Assembly (NCBI GenBank): GCA_014529385.2
Contig: CM043959.1
Span: 61,641,753 to 61,705,752, forward strand
DNA length: 64,000 bases
Reading direction: 5' to 3'
Source: Adiantum capillus-veneris
Lineage: Eukaryota; Streptophyta; Polypodiopsida; Polypodiales; Pteridaceae
Program-made: the position numbers and the translations under genes
The notes under the pieces: generated by a model
The model's database searches: none
The model's input: only the letters and a program-made list of their open reading frames with translations
Told to the model about the DNA's origin: nothing
In this document: positions 1 to 11,494 of the stretch, one piece after another
How positions within the stretch are numbered: the first letter of the stretch is position 1
Layout: each line of letters starts with the position of its first letter

Positions 1-1700
1 AAATTTGAGCCTAAAAGTGAAGCTCTATGATGTTTCTAGCCACAAGGATTTCATGAGGCTAGGCATGCACGATAGTGCTACATTAGCATATGGAGGGAAT
101 CTCAAACTTAAGTTTGAGCCTAAAAGTGATTTTTTATTTCGTGACGCACTTGAGGCTTGAACTTAGGCTCGAGCCTAAAGGTGGTATTCTATGCCCTTGA
201 TAGCCACAAATATGTCATCAAGCTAGCCTTGCATGCTAGTTCTACACTCAAATATGCAAGTGGGGATCAAACTTAAGTTTGAGCCTCTTGTCATTGATAA
301 CCAGAAGGATGTCATGAGGCTAGACTTAAGCTCAATCCTAAGTGTTTTTCTATTCTTGCATGAAGCATAAAAGGACTTCGGGAATCTAGATTTTCATGAT
401 AGTTCTATACTAACATATTTAGGTGAGGCTCAAACTTAAGCTCGAACCTCTTGCCTCTAGTAGCCACAAGGATGTCATGATCGAGTCTAGCCTTACACTC
501 TAGTGCTACAATAGCATATGCAAATAAGGCTAGCCACAAGGATGTCATGAGGCAAGCCTCCCATCCTAGTGCTAAAGAATATGCAATTGAGGCTTGAACT
601 TAAGATTGAACCTAAAAGTGTTCTTCTATGCCCTTGGTAGCAACAAGCCCTGCATTGCTGGTGCTACTCTAGTATATGCAAGTGAGGATGGAACTTAAGT
701 TTAAGCCACTTGGCATTGGTAGCCACATAGATGTCATGAGTCTAACCTTACACCCTAGTGTTAAAGTAACATACGCTTGAGGCTCAAACTTATGTTCAAG
801 CCAGAATTTCTATATTAGCATATGTACGATGGGTTCGAACTTAAGCTCGAGGTCTTTCCCTAAGTAGCCACAAGGATTTCATTAAGCTAGACTTGCTACA
901 ATAGCATATGTAGGCGAGGTTCAAACTTAAATTTGAGCCGCTTTCCCTAAGTAGTCACAAGGATGTCATTAAGCTAGATTTGTTATACTAGCATATGTAG
1001 GTGAGGTTCGAACTAAGGTTCCAGCCTCTTTCCCTAAGTAGCCACAAGGATGTCATTTAAGCCAGACTTGCTACAATATAATATGTAGGCGAGGTTGGAA
1101 CTTAAGTTCAAGCCGCTTTCCCTAAGTAGCCACAAGGATGTCATTAAGCTAGACTTGCTACAATAGCATATGTAGGCGAGGTTCAAACTTAAATTTGAGC
1201 CGCTTTTCCTAAGTAGCCACAAGGATGTCATTAAGTTAGACTTTCTATACTAGAATATGTAGGCGAGGTTCGAACGTAAGTCCGAGCCTCTTTCCCTAAG
1301 TATCCACAAGGATGTTCCTCGGCTAGCCTTACACACTAGTGCTACAATATCGTATGGAATTGAGACTCAAACTTAAGTTTGAGCCTAAAGGTGTTGTTCT
1401 ATTCCCTTGGTATCCACAAGGATTTCATGAAGCTAGACTTTCATGCTAGTGCTATATTAGAATATGTAGGCAAGGCTCAAACTTAAGTTCGAGCCTCTTG
1501 CTCTTAGTAGACACAAGGATTTCATGAGGAAAGCCTTGCATCATACTGCTACACTAGTATATGAAAATGAGGCTTGAACTTAGGCTCAAGTCTAAGGTGC
1601 TATTCTATACCCATGCTAGCCACAAGGATGGCATCAAGCTAGCCTTGCATTCTAGTGCTACACTAGCCTATGCAAGTGAGGATCAAACTTAAGTTCGAGC
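1..1700. repeat. Degenerate tandem array with palindromic motif
   Basis: This stretch consists of diverged copies of a unit reading roughly 'AGCCACAAGGATGTCAT', then 'GCTAG..TTGC..TAGTGCTAC', then 'AGCATATG', then a palindrome-like block. The clearest palindromes are CTCAAACTTAAGTTTGAG at 101-118 and 1366-1383 and TCAAACTTAAGTTTGA at 267-282. Most other copies differ by one or two bases. Unit spacing is irregular in the outer parts and regular at 865-1301. No gene is visible; the short minus ORF at 1034-1231 is only the repeat read in frame, because 87 bp is 29 codons. Confidence 0.85.
865..1320. repeat. 87-88 bp tandem repeat core
   Basis: Inside the larger array the phrase TAG(C/T)CACAAGGAT starts at 865, 952, 1039, 1127, 1214 and (as TATCC) 1301. 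That gives steps of 87, 87, 88, 87 and 87 bp. Each unit ends in a block such as TTCAAACTTAAATTTGAGCC. This is the best-preserved section of the array. Confidence 0.9.
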
Positions 1701-2340
1701 CTCTTTACGTGGGAGTAAAGAATCTCACCTGTGCGCCGTCATCAAATTCGTCACCGTCTGTAGAAAAATCCATAATATAGAGGGTTTCAAAAGAATTAAA
1801 AAGTCTTAAATAGTTTTCCCACCAACCCTACCAAGGTTAGATTAGCAAACGCACATGTGTGGACCAAAACTAATGGTTTTCATAATGGTTAAAAGAAGTG
1901 GAAAAAAAAACTTTTCACAAAAATCAGCATAACTTTCACATACGGAGTCCGATTGCAAAACTTTTTTTATGAGCCTGTAGCTTGAGAGCCGCTCTACGCT
2001 TTTGTGAAGAAACCCTATTTAAAAAATTTATGAGTAGTTTATAAAAAACGACAATTAAGGGGTCCAAAAATTCGACGAAGTTAGGAGTGTCTAGAACTAG
2101 TTTTTTTATAGTTTTTGGAAAATAATACTCACAAGTAGGACATAGTTTTGACTTCCCTTGGCTAAAACCTCTTAGGATCAATGAGTGAGGGACCCACCTC
2201 CACCAACCCTCTTGATTAACCGATTTCTTGGCACCTTTTTGCATGTAAAATTGTCCTGCTACAACACGTAACACAGCAAGACTATAATCACCAAGACTCG
2301 ATTTACACATAAACAATTAAGAAAAAAACTCATTGTATTT
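1701..2340. other. Non-repeat segment interrupting the satellite
   Basis: The palindromic array stops at about 1700 and resumes at about 2340. The segment between has a different composition and holds a minus-strand ORF (1936-2316, 126 codons) with a CPTC motif and a basic C-terminal half. I recognise no domain. It is probably inserted transposon-derived DNA, but I found no terminal repeats or target duplication. I would not treat the ORF as a gene. Confidence 0.4.
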
Positions 2341-3840
2341 TGAATGTCCATCAAGGCTCAATTATCATAGAGCAATATCCAAGGACACATATACTCAAAC
2401 TAATGTTCTATCCTAAAAAAAAACTATATGACTAACTAGGCTCAAACTTAAGTTTCAGCCACTCATGCAACTACTTTGAAGCATCACATTCTTGTAAGCT
2501 CCGACTCTTTAGATACGTCATTCAAGGAAACTTAGGTTTGATGTAAAGCTCATCATTACCTTGGCTCCACCTTATAACTCTTTAAATATATAATGCAGCT
2601 CAAACTTCAATTTGAGTCTCCTTCCAAATTCAAGGCTACTTCAACATAGCTTGGGTTTTTTTTCACACCTCTTGTTGCTTGTAGATTTCTAACACTTGAA
2701 TGTGCATCTATGCTCAAACTTGAGTTTGAGCCTTCTACCAAATTCCATGGGTGCCTCCATGTAGCTTGGGCTCCATCTTGCAACCCGTGTGACAAGTAGA
2801 GATTTTTAATACTTGGATGTATATTTAGGCTCAAACTTGAGATTGAGCCACATACAAAATTCCATGCTTACCTCTATGAAACTTTGGCCTTGTGAAACTC
2901 TTTTTAGCTATGTATTTATAGCACTTAGATGTACATCTAAGTGCTAGAAATACTCTAAGCTCAAATTTGATTTGATTTAACTTGGGCTCCATCTTGAAAC
3001 TCTTGCTGGCTATAGATTTCTAGCACATAGATGTACATATAGGCTCCAACATCAATTTAAAAATTCCATTAAAATCCATGTGTGACTCAACGTAGGCTCT
3101 TGTCATATTCAGATTTTTGGCACTTAGATCTACATCTAGGCTCAAACTTGAGCTTGAGACTCCTACCATCCTCCATGGGTTAATTCAATGTAACTTGGGA
3201 TCCATCTTACAACTCTTGTCATCTTTATATTTCTAGCACAAATGTACATCTAGATTCCAACATCAGTTAAGCCTCTCCTACCAAACTACATGGGTGCCTC
3301 AATGTAAATTAGGCTCCATCTTGAAACTCCTATCAGCTTTAGATTTCTAGCACTTAGATGTACATCTAGGCTCAAACTTGAGCTTGAGACTCCTACCGAC
3401 CTCCGTGTTTTGACTCAATATAACTTGAGATCCATCTTGCAACTATTTCAACCTATAGATTTCTAGCACTTAGATCTACATCTAGGCTCCTGCATTGTAA
3501 CTTAGGCTCCATCTTGGACCTATTTTCAGCTTTAGATTTCTAGCACTTAGATGTACATTTAGGCTCAAACTTGAGCTCAAGGCTCCTACCATCCCACATG
3601 GGTTGATTCAATATAACTTGAGATCCATCTTGTCACTCTTATGAGCTATATATTTCTAGCGCTTGGATGTGCATAAAGGCTCCATCCTCCTATAGAACTC
3701 CATGGGTGCCTCTGCAATGTAGCATAGTCCCTATCTTGTAGCTCTTGTCAACTTTAGATTTATAGCACTTAGATGTACAGGCTCAAACTTGAGCTCGAGC
3801 CTCCTACCATCCTCCATGGATTGACTTAGTGTAGATTTTC
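2341..3840. repeat. Second degenerate array, about 110-125 bp unit
   Basis: Diverged units read approximately 'TTTCTAGCACTTAGATGTACATCTAGGCTCAAACTTGAG..TGAG', then 'CTCCTACCATCCTCCATGGGT', then 'CAATGTAACTTGGGCTCCATCTTG'. The phrase GCTCAAACTTGAG recurs, for example near 2710, 2830, 3140, 3370, 3560 and 3780. Some units lost parts, so spacing varies. The motif is related to the one in the 1-1700 array, so the two arrays probably share an origin. The ORF at 2607-2834 is the repeat read in frame. Confidence 0.8.
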
Positions 3841-3963
3841 TTAATTGAATGGGATGCAACCTTTTGCGAAAACTGTGAGTGTATCTTGGAAATGCATTAA
3901 ATTTTGAGTTGTATGTTCAAACATACAATTTTATTGATATCTCTTGATTTTCTCAAAAATTGC

Positions 3964-4459
3964 AGGGTCCAAAACAAGGTGATTCAGTGTTTTTTGTTGA
4001 TGGCTGCACAATGAACGCTCGTGGGTTTATTCATTCCACTGATGCATCTCAACATTGTGGTTTTCAATTGATTGGTACAACATGTGTGGCGATACATGTC
4101 CTAGAAAGTTTTGACGACACTTTCTGGATTCCATTCATCACAATGGATGCAAGAACCATGTCTCAAGCAGCTGAAAGCATCATCAAATGTCCATTGCATA
4201 ATATTGTTATGGACATAGGAAATTCTCACACAATAGATGAGGAGTTTCTTGTTGGTCAAGAAGATAGCTTGATAGATAGAGCAAGTTGAAAAGATAAAAG
4301 AGTCATCCTTTGGGCTGAAAATATATCTACAAAACTTGGTAATGGAGTGGCATTGCTGGTCCACCCATATGAGGCTATAGATTGTAATGCACTAGGTGAG
4401 AGTATCTTGGGTTTCATTGTGGAAGGGTCGATGCATCCACATCAAAGTGATATTTCAAG
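3964..4459 (+). pseudogene. Left part of split transposase-like gene
   Basis: After a plausible splice acceptor (pyrimidine-poor but ending ATTGCAG at about 3963) an open frame runs to a TGA-type stop at 4287-4289, then continues in frame with sensible protein to 4459. I do not recognise the domain; it contains the phrases GDSVFFVDGCTMNARGF and IVMDIGNSHTIDEEF. The frame ends exactly at the LTR element at 4460 and resumes after the duplicated TCAAG at 11490. I therefore read it as the 5' part of the transposon gene whose 3' part carries the DUF7869-like domain. This is a non-functional relic. Confidence 0.55.
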
Positions 4460-4633
4460 TATAAGGCCTAGGGTAACTGAACCTGGGATCCTCCTCCCTA
4501 GCGCCCCTTATATAGGCTAGCTCCTAGCACTTGCCCTAAGCGGATCCCCAGTCCGCACTGGTCCAGCCGGCCCTTGGCCTAGGTCCCTGACCCCCTAGGT
4601 TGGGCCTTGCCCCGTAGGACCCTTGTCCTGACA
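4460..4633 (-). repeat. 3' LTR of the 7-kb element
   Basis: Read on the minus strand it starts TGTCAGGACAAGG and ends CCTTATA, and it is the same length as its partner. It contains CCTATATAAGG-like sequence that could serve as a TATA region. The 3' terminal dinucleotide is TA rather than the usual CA, in both copies. Confidence 0.88.
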
Positions 4634-4652
4634 TTACTCCCCCCTTAAGGAA
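4634..4652 (-). other. Polypurine tract next to 3' LTR
   Basis: The minus strand reads TTCCTTAAGGGGGGAGTAA directly before the LTR start. A G-rich purine run at this place is the normal plus-strand primer of LTR retroelements. It fixes the element's orientation as minus. Confidence 0.8.
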
Positions 4653-6848
4653 GATTTTTCATCCTCGAAAACACAAGTAGTAATATCTGCTTAAGAATAC
4701 TGATGTTTTCTTTACTGACATCTTGTAAGTGAGCCAGTTGTCTGTATGACCGATAATTGGTGCAGTGATGAGGTTCAATGAAACCAAGAGCAACATCTTG
4801 ATTTTCAACATTGTTGTCCGTTTGCAACCACTTGGGTCTAAAATGGTAACTCCGTTTATGACACACTTGAGTGCTGTAAAGGAGTAGCCACAACTAAGAG
4901 TTGTCCAAAGGCATAACTAGTTTTCAGATATTCTGAAGGTACTGGAATAATGCAAGGAAACTTTGGCGTAACTATCCATGCGGTTGTGAGCCAGATTTCC
5001 TACTCGCCTGAGTATCTTGAAAAGTCCGTAGATAGGGAATGTCCTCGTGTTAGAATTCTAAATAGTTTGGAACACAAAGAACTACATGCTCATCCCTAAT
5101 GAATGTTACTTTCCAACATACCTTGTCAGCACACCTGGTAAGTCCTTGACGTATGAAAGTATTGATGCAATCTCCAACCCCACCTCAATAGGTGTTCAAA
5201 GTTGAAAACCGTACTTAAGCAAATTCTAGAATAGGGAGAAAATCATCTTTTCAGAAATGCATTGTGCTAATGTATGCTCTTAGCAGATCCTTTAGCACAA
5301 GATTACTCTTTGTAATCTGCCTATCCCCTTGGATAACTGACAGTACTGAGGTGTGTTTTCCTCACGGTTTACAGACAGTCGTCCCAAATGACTGGTAAAC
5401 AGGGAAGCACAGTATTGTATAACATTGGTTAGGAATCAACAATGTCCGAAATAACCATCGTGGTTAACTTGAAAAAATCCACAAACGCCCAAACCGAGCC
5501 ATGACCTCTATTGGTGATTAGTAGACCCAAAAGTAATCTCGTAGAGATAGTGCACATAGAGTGCAAAATGATTCATAAGCAGCAACTTGAGGAATATGCA
5601 TGCCATTGCAAATCAGCCTTTGCTAAACACTAGGGCCCATAACACCTAGTGCGCATGCATTTAGCGAAAACTAACCCAAACCTGTATATCCGTAATGATC
5701 TTTGCCAATACTTATGGAAATTGTGATGCGCCTAGCACGCATTAAAAGGAATGTAAATAGTTCTGAAAAGAAACTAAATACTTTTAGTTGCAATCTTTTG
5801 CAAGCCGTGCTGAAACGTCTGAATCACAATAGAAGGTGAAACATTGATCACTTCTAGGTATAGACAGTGAAACTTTTTCATTAACAACTTATAGCCTTGC
5901 TATATGTATAAACAACCATCTGTAATGTTGTTTAGCAGTACTTGTACCTTAACAAGTCTCTCTAAGTATCCGACAATTTTTGGCCACAAAATTGCTCCTG
6001 AAATGTCGTGCTAAAAATGGTCCAGAAAACAGATTTGACCAACACCTAGGGACATTGTCGTGACACATAATTGAAATAATGGCGCCAGTGTTAGTCCAAA
6101 GACTCATATTCTCCACATGTGGAATATGTCTCATGTAAGGATGTTAAAAAAAGAACATCCTTCAAGTACAAGATGTACTTGTGTGTGGAGGTAACTGCAA
6201 ACACTCTACGATGGGAGTGAGAGGAACCCTCATTAGCCTTGCTCCACACTGGCTAAACCGAAATCCTTGAGTTCCTAGACCATGTTGTATCCCATGTAAC
6301 AACATGTGCCAAATTGAACCCTACAAGTAGGTTCGTAACCGCATAAGGCAGAAAGATAGATTGGACACTGGTACCAAAATACTTTGTGCCGACATGCCCT
6401 TGGCATGGTTCTGTAACATTCAAGCAGACTTAGACGTCTTGAAAAACCAAGAAAAGCATACTAAAAATGGAATAACACCAATTCAATAGATGCGTACCTA
6501 GAGATTTGAACGTAATGTTCACTTACTCGTATTCAAATGGAGAGCGGCACGTCCCCTACCTGGAAAAAAAAACAAACACGAGCGTACTTGGAACCCTGGG
6601 AGTTGCCATTGCAATCCAAGCCCTTGGATTAGAATCTACGTAGTCAAACCCCTTGGTAAGATTCCTTGTAGAAACTACTCAACTAGTAGATAACGGTAAC
6701 TAACATAGTCAACCGCGTACGGAATGATTGGAGTCAATGTGAAAAGTGTGTTTGTCCGCTACCGCGTGGTAGATTGCGGAATTATTTCCTTGAAAGTATA
6801 ACTGGGAGAGATTGACTGTGATCCTCAATGCAGATCAAACTATGATCC
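4653..6848 (-). other. Non-coding interior, 3' half of 7-kb element
   Basis: No ORF here resembles a known retroelement protein; the short ORFs (for example 4645-4893 and 5949-6134 on the minus strand) have no recognisable domain. About 5620-6420 is clearly related to 41940-42720 elsewhere in the window. Shared phrases include GTATAAACAACCATC, ACTCATATTCTCCA and GAAATCCTTGAGTTCCTAGACCATG. This interior is therefore a repeated family, not unique sequence. Confidence 0.6.
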
Positions 6849-8151
6849 TTAACACTAGGTTGGTAATGGGACACTTTTATGTCCTGTTAAGTGACCATTT
6901 TCCTTGAATTATGTCAAGAGTTTCAGAATGGATTTTGAGGTGGTATCGGTCTAGAAAGTTGTCTCATGAGCTGAAAAAAACTCGACATTTTTTTTGGAAT
7001 ATCAATTCCATCTTTAACCTTGTCCTTGCACAATATTTCACAACCTAAACTGTGTGAAAAAACCGGTCCTGTTTTTGGCTTTTTTCAACTTTTTGCAACT
7101 ATACCACTCTAGAATTCATGTTTGTGAGGTCTATAATGCTAGAGAACTATCTTTAGTAGTCCTCAACATGTCCTGATGCTTCTAGGGAGAAATAAATGTT
7201 AAAGTTGTAAGTTATGACCAAGTTACAAAAATTGTCCAATCCTGTTTTTTAGCCAATTTTAGCTCTTCTATGATTTTTTTGGTGGCTTTCATGATATCCA
7301 AATGAAGTTTTGATTTTCTATGTTGCATATTGTAACATAAAGCTAATATTACTTGAGTTTTGGGGCACCTAATACCCTATTTTGCATAGTAGACATTGAT
7401 GGTTGATTTTTTCATATATCAAGTATAACTTTTCCAATATTGTTAGTTTCTTGTGACAACTACATGCATTTTGTAGGTAGTAACCATATCTAGTCATAAC
7501 GATCAAATTTGGCTAGATACTGAATAGTTTCTATGGGATTCTACAACTCATAATGTTGAACCCAGTTTTTTCATGTTTGCTATATTTAGCACTTCATCTT
7601 TGTCCCCAAGATTCCCCTTGGTAAGAGATGTATTATTCTTTTGACATGCTCCATGGCTCCTTATGAACCTAAAGGACAATAGGGAACTAAGAAAACATGC
7701 ATATATTATTTCTATTGAGCGTGGCTATAGAAACTTTGATGATAGGTTTGCAGAATGGTAAAAATTCAACTTTTTTGTACCTATTTATTTTTGCAAAACA
7801 AAAAATAGTGAGTGAGAAGCAATCATATGTTCTGATCACCAACCCATTGAAGTTAACTAGGGAATTTATCTCAAGTCCTACAAAAATCCCTAATCTTATT
7901 TTTATGCAAGAAAACTTAATAAATGACTATTTTGATGAAAATGTACTGGTCCATCAACTTTGGAGGCTTGATGTGACCAAAAGATGAGAAATTTTACAAG
8001 TTTCTTATTTTTTCCATGTGTAGTAGGCCTTGAACTATAACCTCATGAAAGGATTTTACAAAATGAGTGGATCTACTATGGTTTTGGAGGTTTTTTTCAA
8101 AACCTTGAAAGGACACTTTTATGTCCTGTTAGGTTACCAACCTAGTGTTAA
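6849..8151. mobile_element. 1.3-kb inverted-repeat element
   Basis: Perfect 18-bp inverted repeats TTAACACTAGGTTGGTAA bound the segment at 6849-6866 and 8134-8151. Just inside lies a perfect 21-bp direct repeat at 6869-6889 and 8111-8131 (GGACACTTTTATGTCC plus five bases). The interior is more AT-rich than its surroundings. It has no recognisable transposase; the 7697-7987 plus ORF matches nothing I know. This is probably a non-autonomous DNA transposon. The ends could be read as CACTA...TAGTG flanked by TTAA, but I cannot assign a superfamily. Confidence 0.6.
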
Positions 8152-11100
8152 TGCCTATGGGGTGTTGTAGCAATCACCCACCGGGTCTTACCCCAAAAAA
8201 TTATGTCCATAGGCACTCCGTAGTGCTAAAGAGATAGCAGGAGACCCACACAAGTGAACCGTCGATGTGTACAATGGATACTCCACTGGGAAAATCTCTT
8301 CGATCCTAAGAACAATGACCCAACGAATGCCAATAGTTGGTCCTTGCCTAAGATCGGGCAATGGCTCTTAGCCGGCCTATGTGTGGCTCGTAGCGCTTAT
8401 GGCCATTAGTGTTCAAACGATAAACCGATGAAAACCAATGTAAATGGCTTCTTGGCGCATTTCTAGTTGAGAGTGAGAGCACCTTGGCTCATGTTGATTC
8501 CCAAACAAAACATGTATGAAAAGATTCTTAGAAAGTTTTCATTATTCTTGAGAGAAATAAGAAAAAGAGAGAGAAGAAGAGCGTGCTGGGCTGATGAACT
8601 TTCCTTAAACAACTATGACATGTATAGTTGATTCCCATGCTCTTATGCATCTTATGCCTTACGTGCAGCTTATCCTATAAGCATGCAATAGCTTTCTGCT
8701 AGGACTCTCTCATCGAGAGAGGTAACAGAAAAGCTCAAACAAGTCACAGACCAACCCACATGTTGTGTATGTTGTTGTGACGACACCAGTGTGACTTAAT
8801 GGTAGAACTTTTTTGTTGAATTAAGTCCGAGTTTTAGGTTCTTTTTAGTGTTGTTGTTTTGTGACAACGACCCAAAAATCATGTTAAACAATCCAGAACT
8901 TATCTTGTCCTTGACAAAGTATCTAGTGTTATAGAGGAAGCGTATACCACAATGGAGTGTCTGACGTCCAGTAGAGTAGTACGCCATGCATACATAGCAA
9001 AAAAAGTAGAATAAAAAGCCCGTGATTGCAATGATATCCTCAACTTTGGGAGCTATTGGTATAAGTGCCGTGCACGATTACAATGGCATGCATACATCAT
9101 AGTGCACCATTGCGGAAACTGTGAGCTTATATCCACATAGTGCCAAAGATGTGTGCGTGATAATGATCTAAAGTCAATCGATAATACCTTGGCACATAAG
9201 AGAAACTATACTACACATGAAGTCGGGCAAAGCACTTTGCTTTGTACCACGGCGTCTTATGGAGTCCGCCCAAGCACTTTGCTTTGCATAGCAGAGAAAT
9301 ATTTTCCAAAATGAAAAGTAAAACATAGGCAAGAACAAACATAACTTGAAAATGTACTAACCTTGTCACCCACTTGTGGCGAAGTTGCTGGTAGTGCGCT
9401 CGAATTTGCTCAAGTCGGCCATGCCGATGTCCGGGAGATGCCAAAACATTTTGAAGTTTCCATGCTTTTGCACCCACATGCCAATGCATGATATAGCTTA
9501 GTAGCCCGACTTTGGATGCTACCCATGGTATTAAGTACATGTGTCAATGTTCATGGCGGCAAAAATATCAAAAGAATGAATTGTCATACTTTGCCCGCTG
9601 AACTAAGGCAACCCTTAGTTGCCAGGCGTGAAGTACGGGGAGACTTGCAAAATTCCATGAATTTAGGACATAAAACCTTTAATTTAACTTGCTTACCGAC
9701 TTGTACGATAATGCATGGCGTAGCATCCACAAATCTAATTTAGTTGATCTTAGTCTTGTCATATGCGTGAGGCCATAGTCTTGGAGTAATCCCCTGCTTT
9801 GAAGGCATAATCCTCGTAGGCACCACCAGACACTGATAATTAGCCATGCTAATTATACTCACAACCTCAAATCCGGGAGATAACCAAAATTGTAATGCGT
9901 CTGGAAGTGTTGGATACTCGCAACCTCAAATCCAGGAGATAACCAAAATTGTAATGCGTCTGGAAGTGTTGGCAGGATTCGAAAGGGTCTGAAATGCGAT
10001 TCTGTTTGCTGCTTGCAACGCTATGGCAGGTCGAGCACTGAGGTTGGCTGACAACACTCCAAGAGAGGGGGACCTTGGGCGTGGGTACCCTCCTTGTACA
10101 AACATTTTTCCCTAAGGCGTTATGGCCTTGGGCATGCCAATTTGGACCTGGACTTGCCTTTGTTGCCAGGCAACCTTGCCACATTGTCGTGATCAAACCC
10201 ACTTTTGTCTTGAGGTTGATGGGATGCCATTGAGAATTTCTCGAATAAGTTTTCCTTACAAGTCATGAGCCATCCTTGACTTGCCCTTACGGCTAGGCAA
10301 CTTTGCCTTGTTGGAGCCTTGATCCATTGGTAAAACATGATTCATGAATTACCATGGTGTAGCTTATGGTGATGTCACATAGAAAACAATTACCACCTGT
10401 TGTCGACCTTCTCAAAAAAAATTCCGTACTCAAAGCATAAAAACATGTATATGAATGACACAAAGAAAACGTACCTTCATGCTGAGCATGTCTCGTGCCG
10501 TTTGCGAGAAAGCCCTCATGGTAAATTCTCGTATGTTCACATGCAAGCCCCATAGTTTATGTAAAAGGATGTCATTAAGGATTTGTGGTCACAAATCAAC
10601 TCCATGCAAGCTCATGATAAAGCTTTGAGATTGCAAGTCGGCCTCCCAAACCTAATTGTTTTTGAGAATTTTCTATTTTTTTTTTACCTGCGATTCAATG
10701 TGGAGTACCTGCTGTTGCTTCCACACCAAAGCAAGAGGGGAACTCCGTACCTTGAATTTGATGCCTTTGGGTGGGTACACCCTTTAAAACTTGATTGACC
10801 AAGGCTAATGGCCTTGGCCGGCCATCTTTTGAAAACAAAGCCAAAAATTGGCTATGGATTTGTAGGCGACACAGACGAGCCAGAGAGAGGGACTCCGGGC
10901 AGTACGATGCTCTGCTAGCCATGGTGTAGTGTCTTGAAATGATCCTCACAGCATGGCAACCTCAACGGCACCAAACACGCAAAAAAAATATTTGGTCGAC
11001 CCTATTCTCCCTGCTCGACGCAAGGGGCAGTGCCCACTGACCTCCATCTCGCCCGACACAGGCAACCATACCCGCGTTGTGGCTCTATTTCTTTCCCTTT

Positions 11101-11300
11101 GACCTCCTCGGCTTCGTCTCATGAAATTTCATGAACATGCAAGGCAAGAGTGGCTTCACGCTTTCATGCCCCCTTCCTTGGCGAAAGCCATGCTTCTCCA
11201 TGCCAAGGTCCACGAACGAGAGAGGGAGAGAAATCCGAGAGAGAGAAGAAAACCATGCTTTCTTTGCGCCATGGCTCCACCCTCCATCCTCCTCTCCACC
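8152..11300 (-). other. Non-coding interior, 5' half of 7-kb element
   Basis: This region lies between the internal insertion and the primer site. Several short ORFs exist on both strands (9211-9540, 9867-10202, 10293-10553), but none shows a domain and they overlap in opposite directions. I treat it as untranslated or decayed element sequence. Confidence 0.5.
9856..9973. repeat. 59-bp tandem duplication
   Basis: Two adjacent copies of a 59-bp unit (9856-9914 and 9915-9973) contain AACCTCAAATCC(G/A)GGAGAT and AATGCGTCTGGAAGTGTTGG. They differ at about two positions. This is a local duplication inside the retroelement. Confidence 0.9.
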
Positions 11301-11314
11301 TTGCTTTGATACCA
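11301..11314 (-). other. Primer binding site, initiator tRNA-Met
   Basis: The minus strand reads TGGTATCAAAGCAA one base after the 5' LTR end. Eleven of the first twelve bases match the usual TGGTATCAGAGC site of plant LTR elements. Confidence 0.8.
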
Positions 11315-11315
11315 A

Positions 11316-11489
11316 TATAAGGCCTAGCGTAACTGAACCTCGGATCCTCCTCCCTACCGCCCCTTATATAGGCTAGCTCCTAGCACTTGCCCTAAGCGGA
11401 TCCCCAGTCCGCACTGGTCCATCCGGCCCTTGGCCTAGGTCGTTGACCCCCTAGGTTGGGCCTTGCCCTGTAGGACCCTTGTCCTGACA
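11316..11489 (-). repeat. 5' LTR of the 7-kb element
   Basis: Partner of the LTR at 4460-4633, with equal length and about 7 substitutions. It is followed on the plus strand by the TCAAG target duplication, after which the interrupted host reading frame resumes. Confidence 0.88.
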
Positions 11490-11494
11490 TCAAG

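Larger units (their letters stand above)
4460..11489 (-). mobile_element. Complete LTR retroelement, 7.03 kb, no pol domains
   Basis: The element is defined by two 174-bp LTRs (4460-4633 and 11316-11489; about 7 differences by hand alignment, near 96% identity). A TCAAG duplication flanks it at 4455-4459 and 11490-11494. On the minus strand a primer site matching initiator tRNA-Met follows the right LTR, and a purine tract (AAGGGGGGAG) precedes the left LTR. No reverse transcriptase, integrase or protease motif is visible in 7 kb. It is therefore a large non-autonomous derivative or an extremely decayed copy. It is inserted in a transposase-like gene and carries its own insertion at 6849-8151. 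Confidence 0.85.

Noticed and set aside
1034-1231. Minus ORF with an internally repeated 29-residue peptide
   Set aside because: The 87-bp satellite unit equals 29 codons, so the repeat creates the ORF.
7697-7987. 96-codon plus ORF inside the inverted-repeat element
   Set aside because: AT-rich, no domain, and no reason to prefer it over neighbouring frames.
6849-8151. piggyBac element because of flanking TTAA
   Set aside because: TTAA belongs to the perfect inverted repeat itself, the ends do not look like piggyBac ends, and no such transposase is present.
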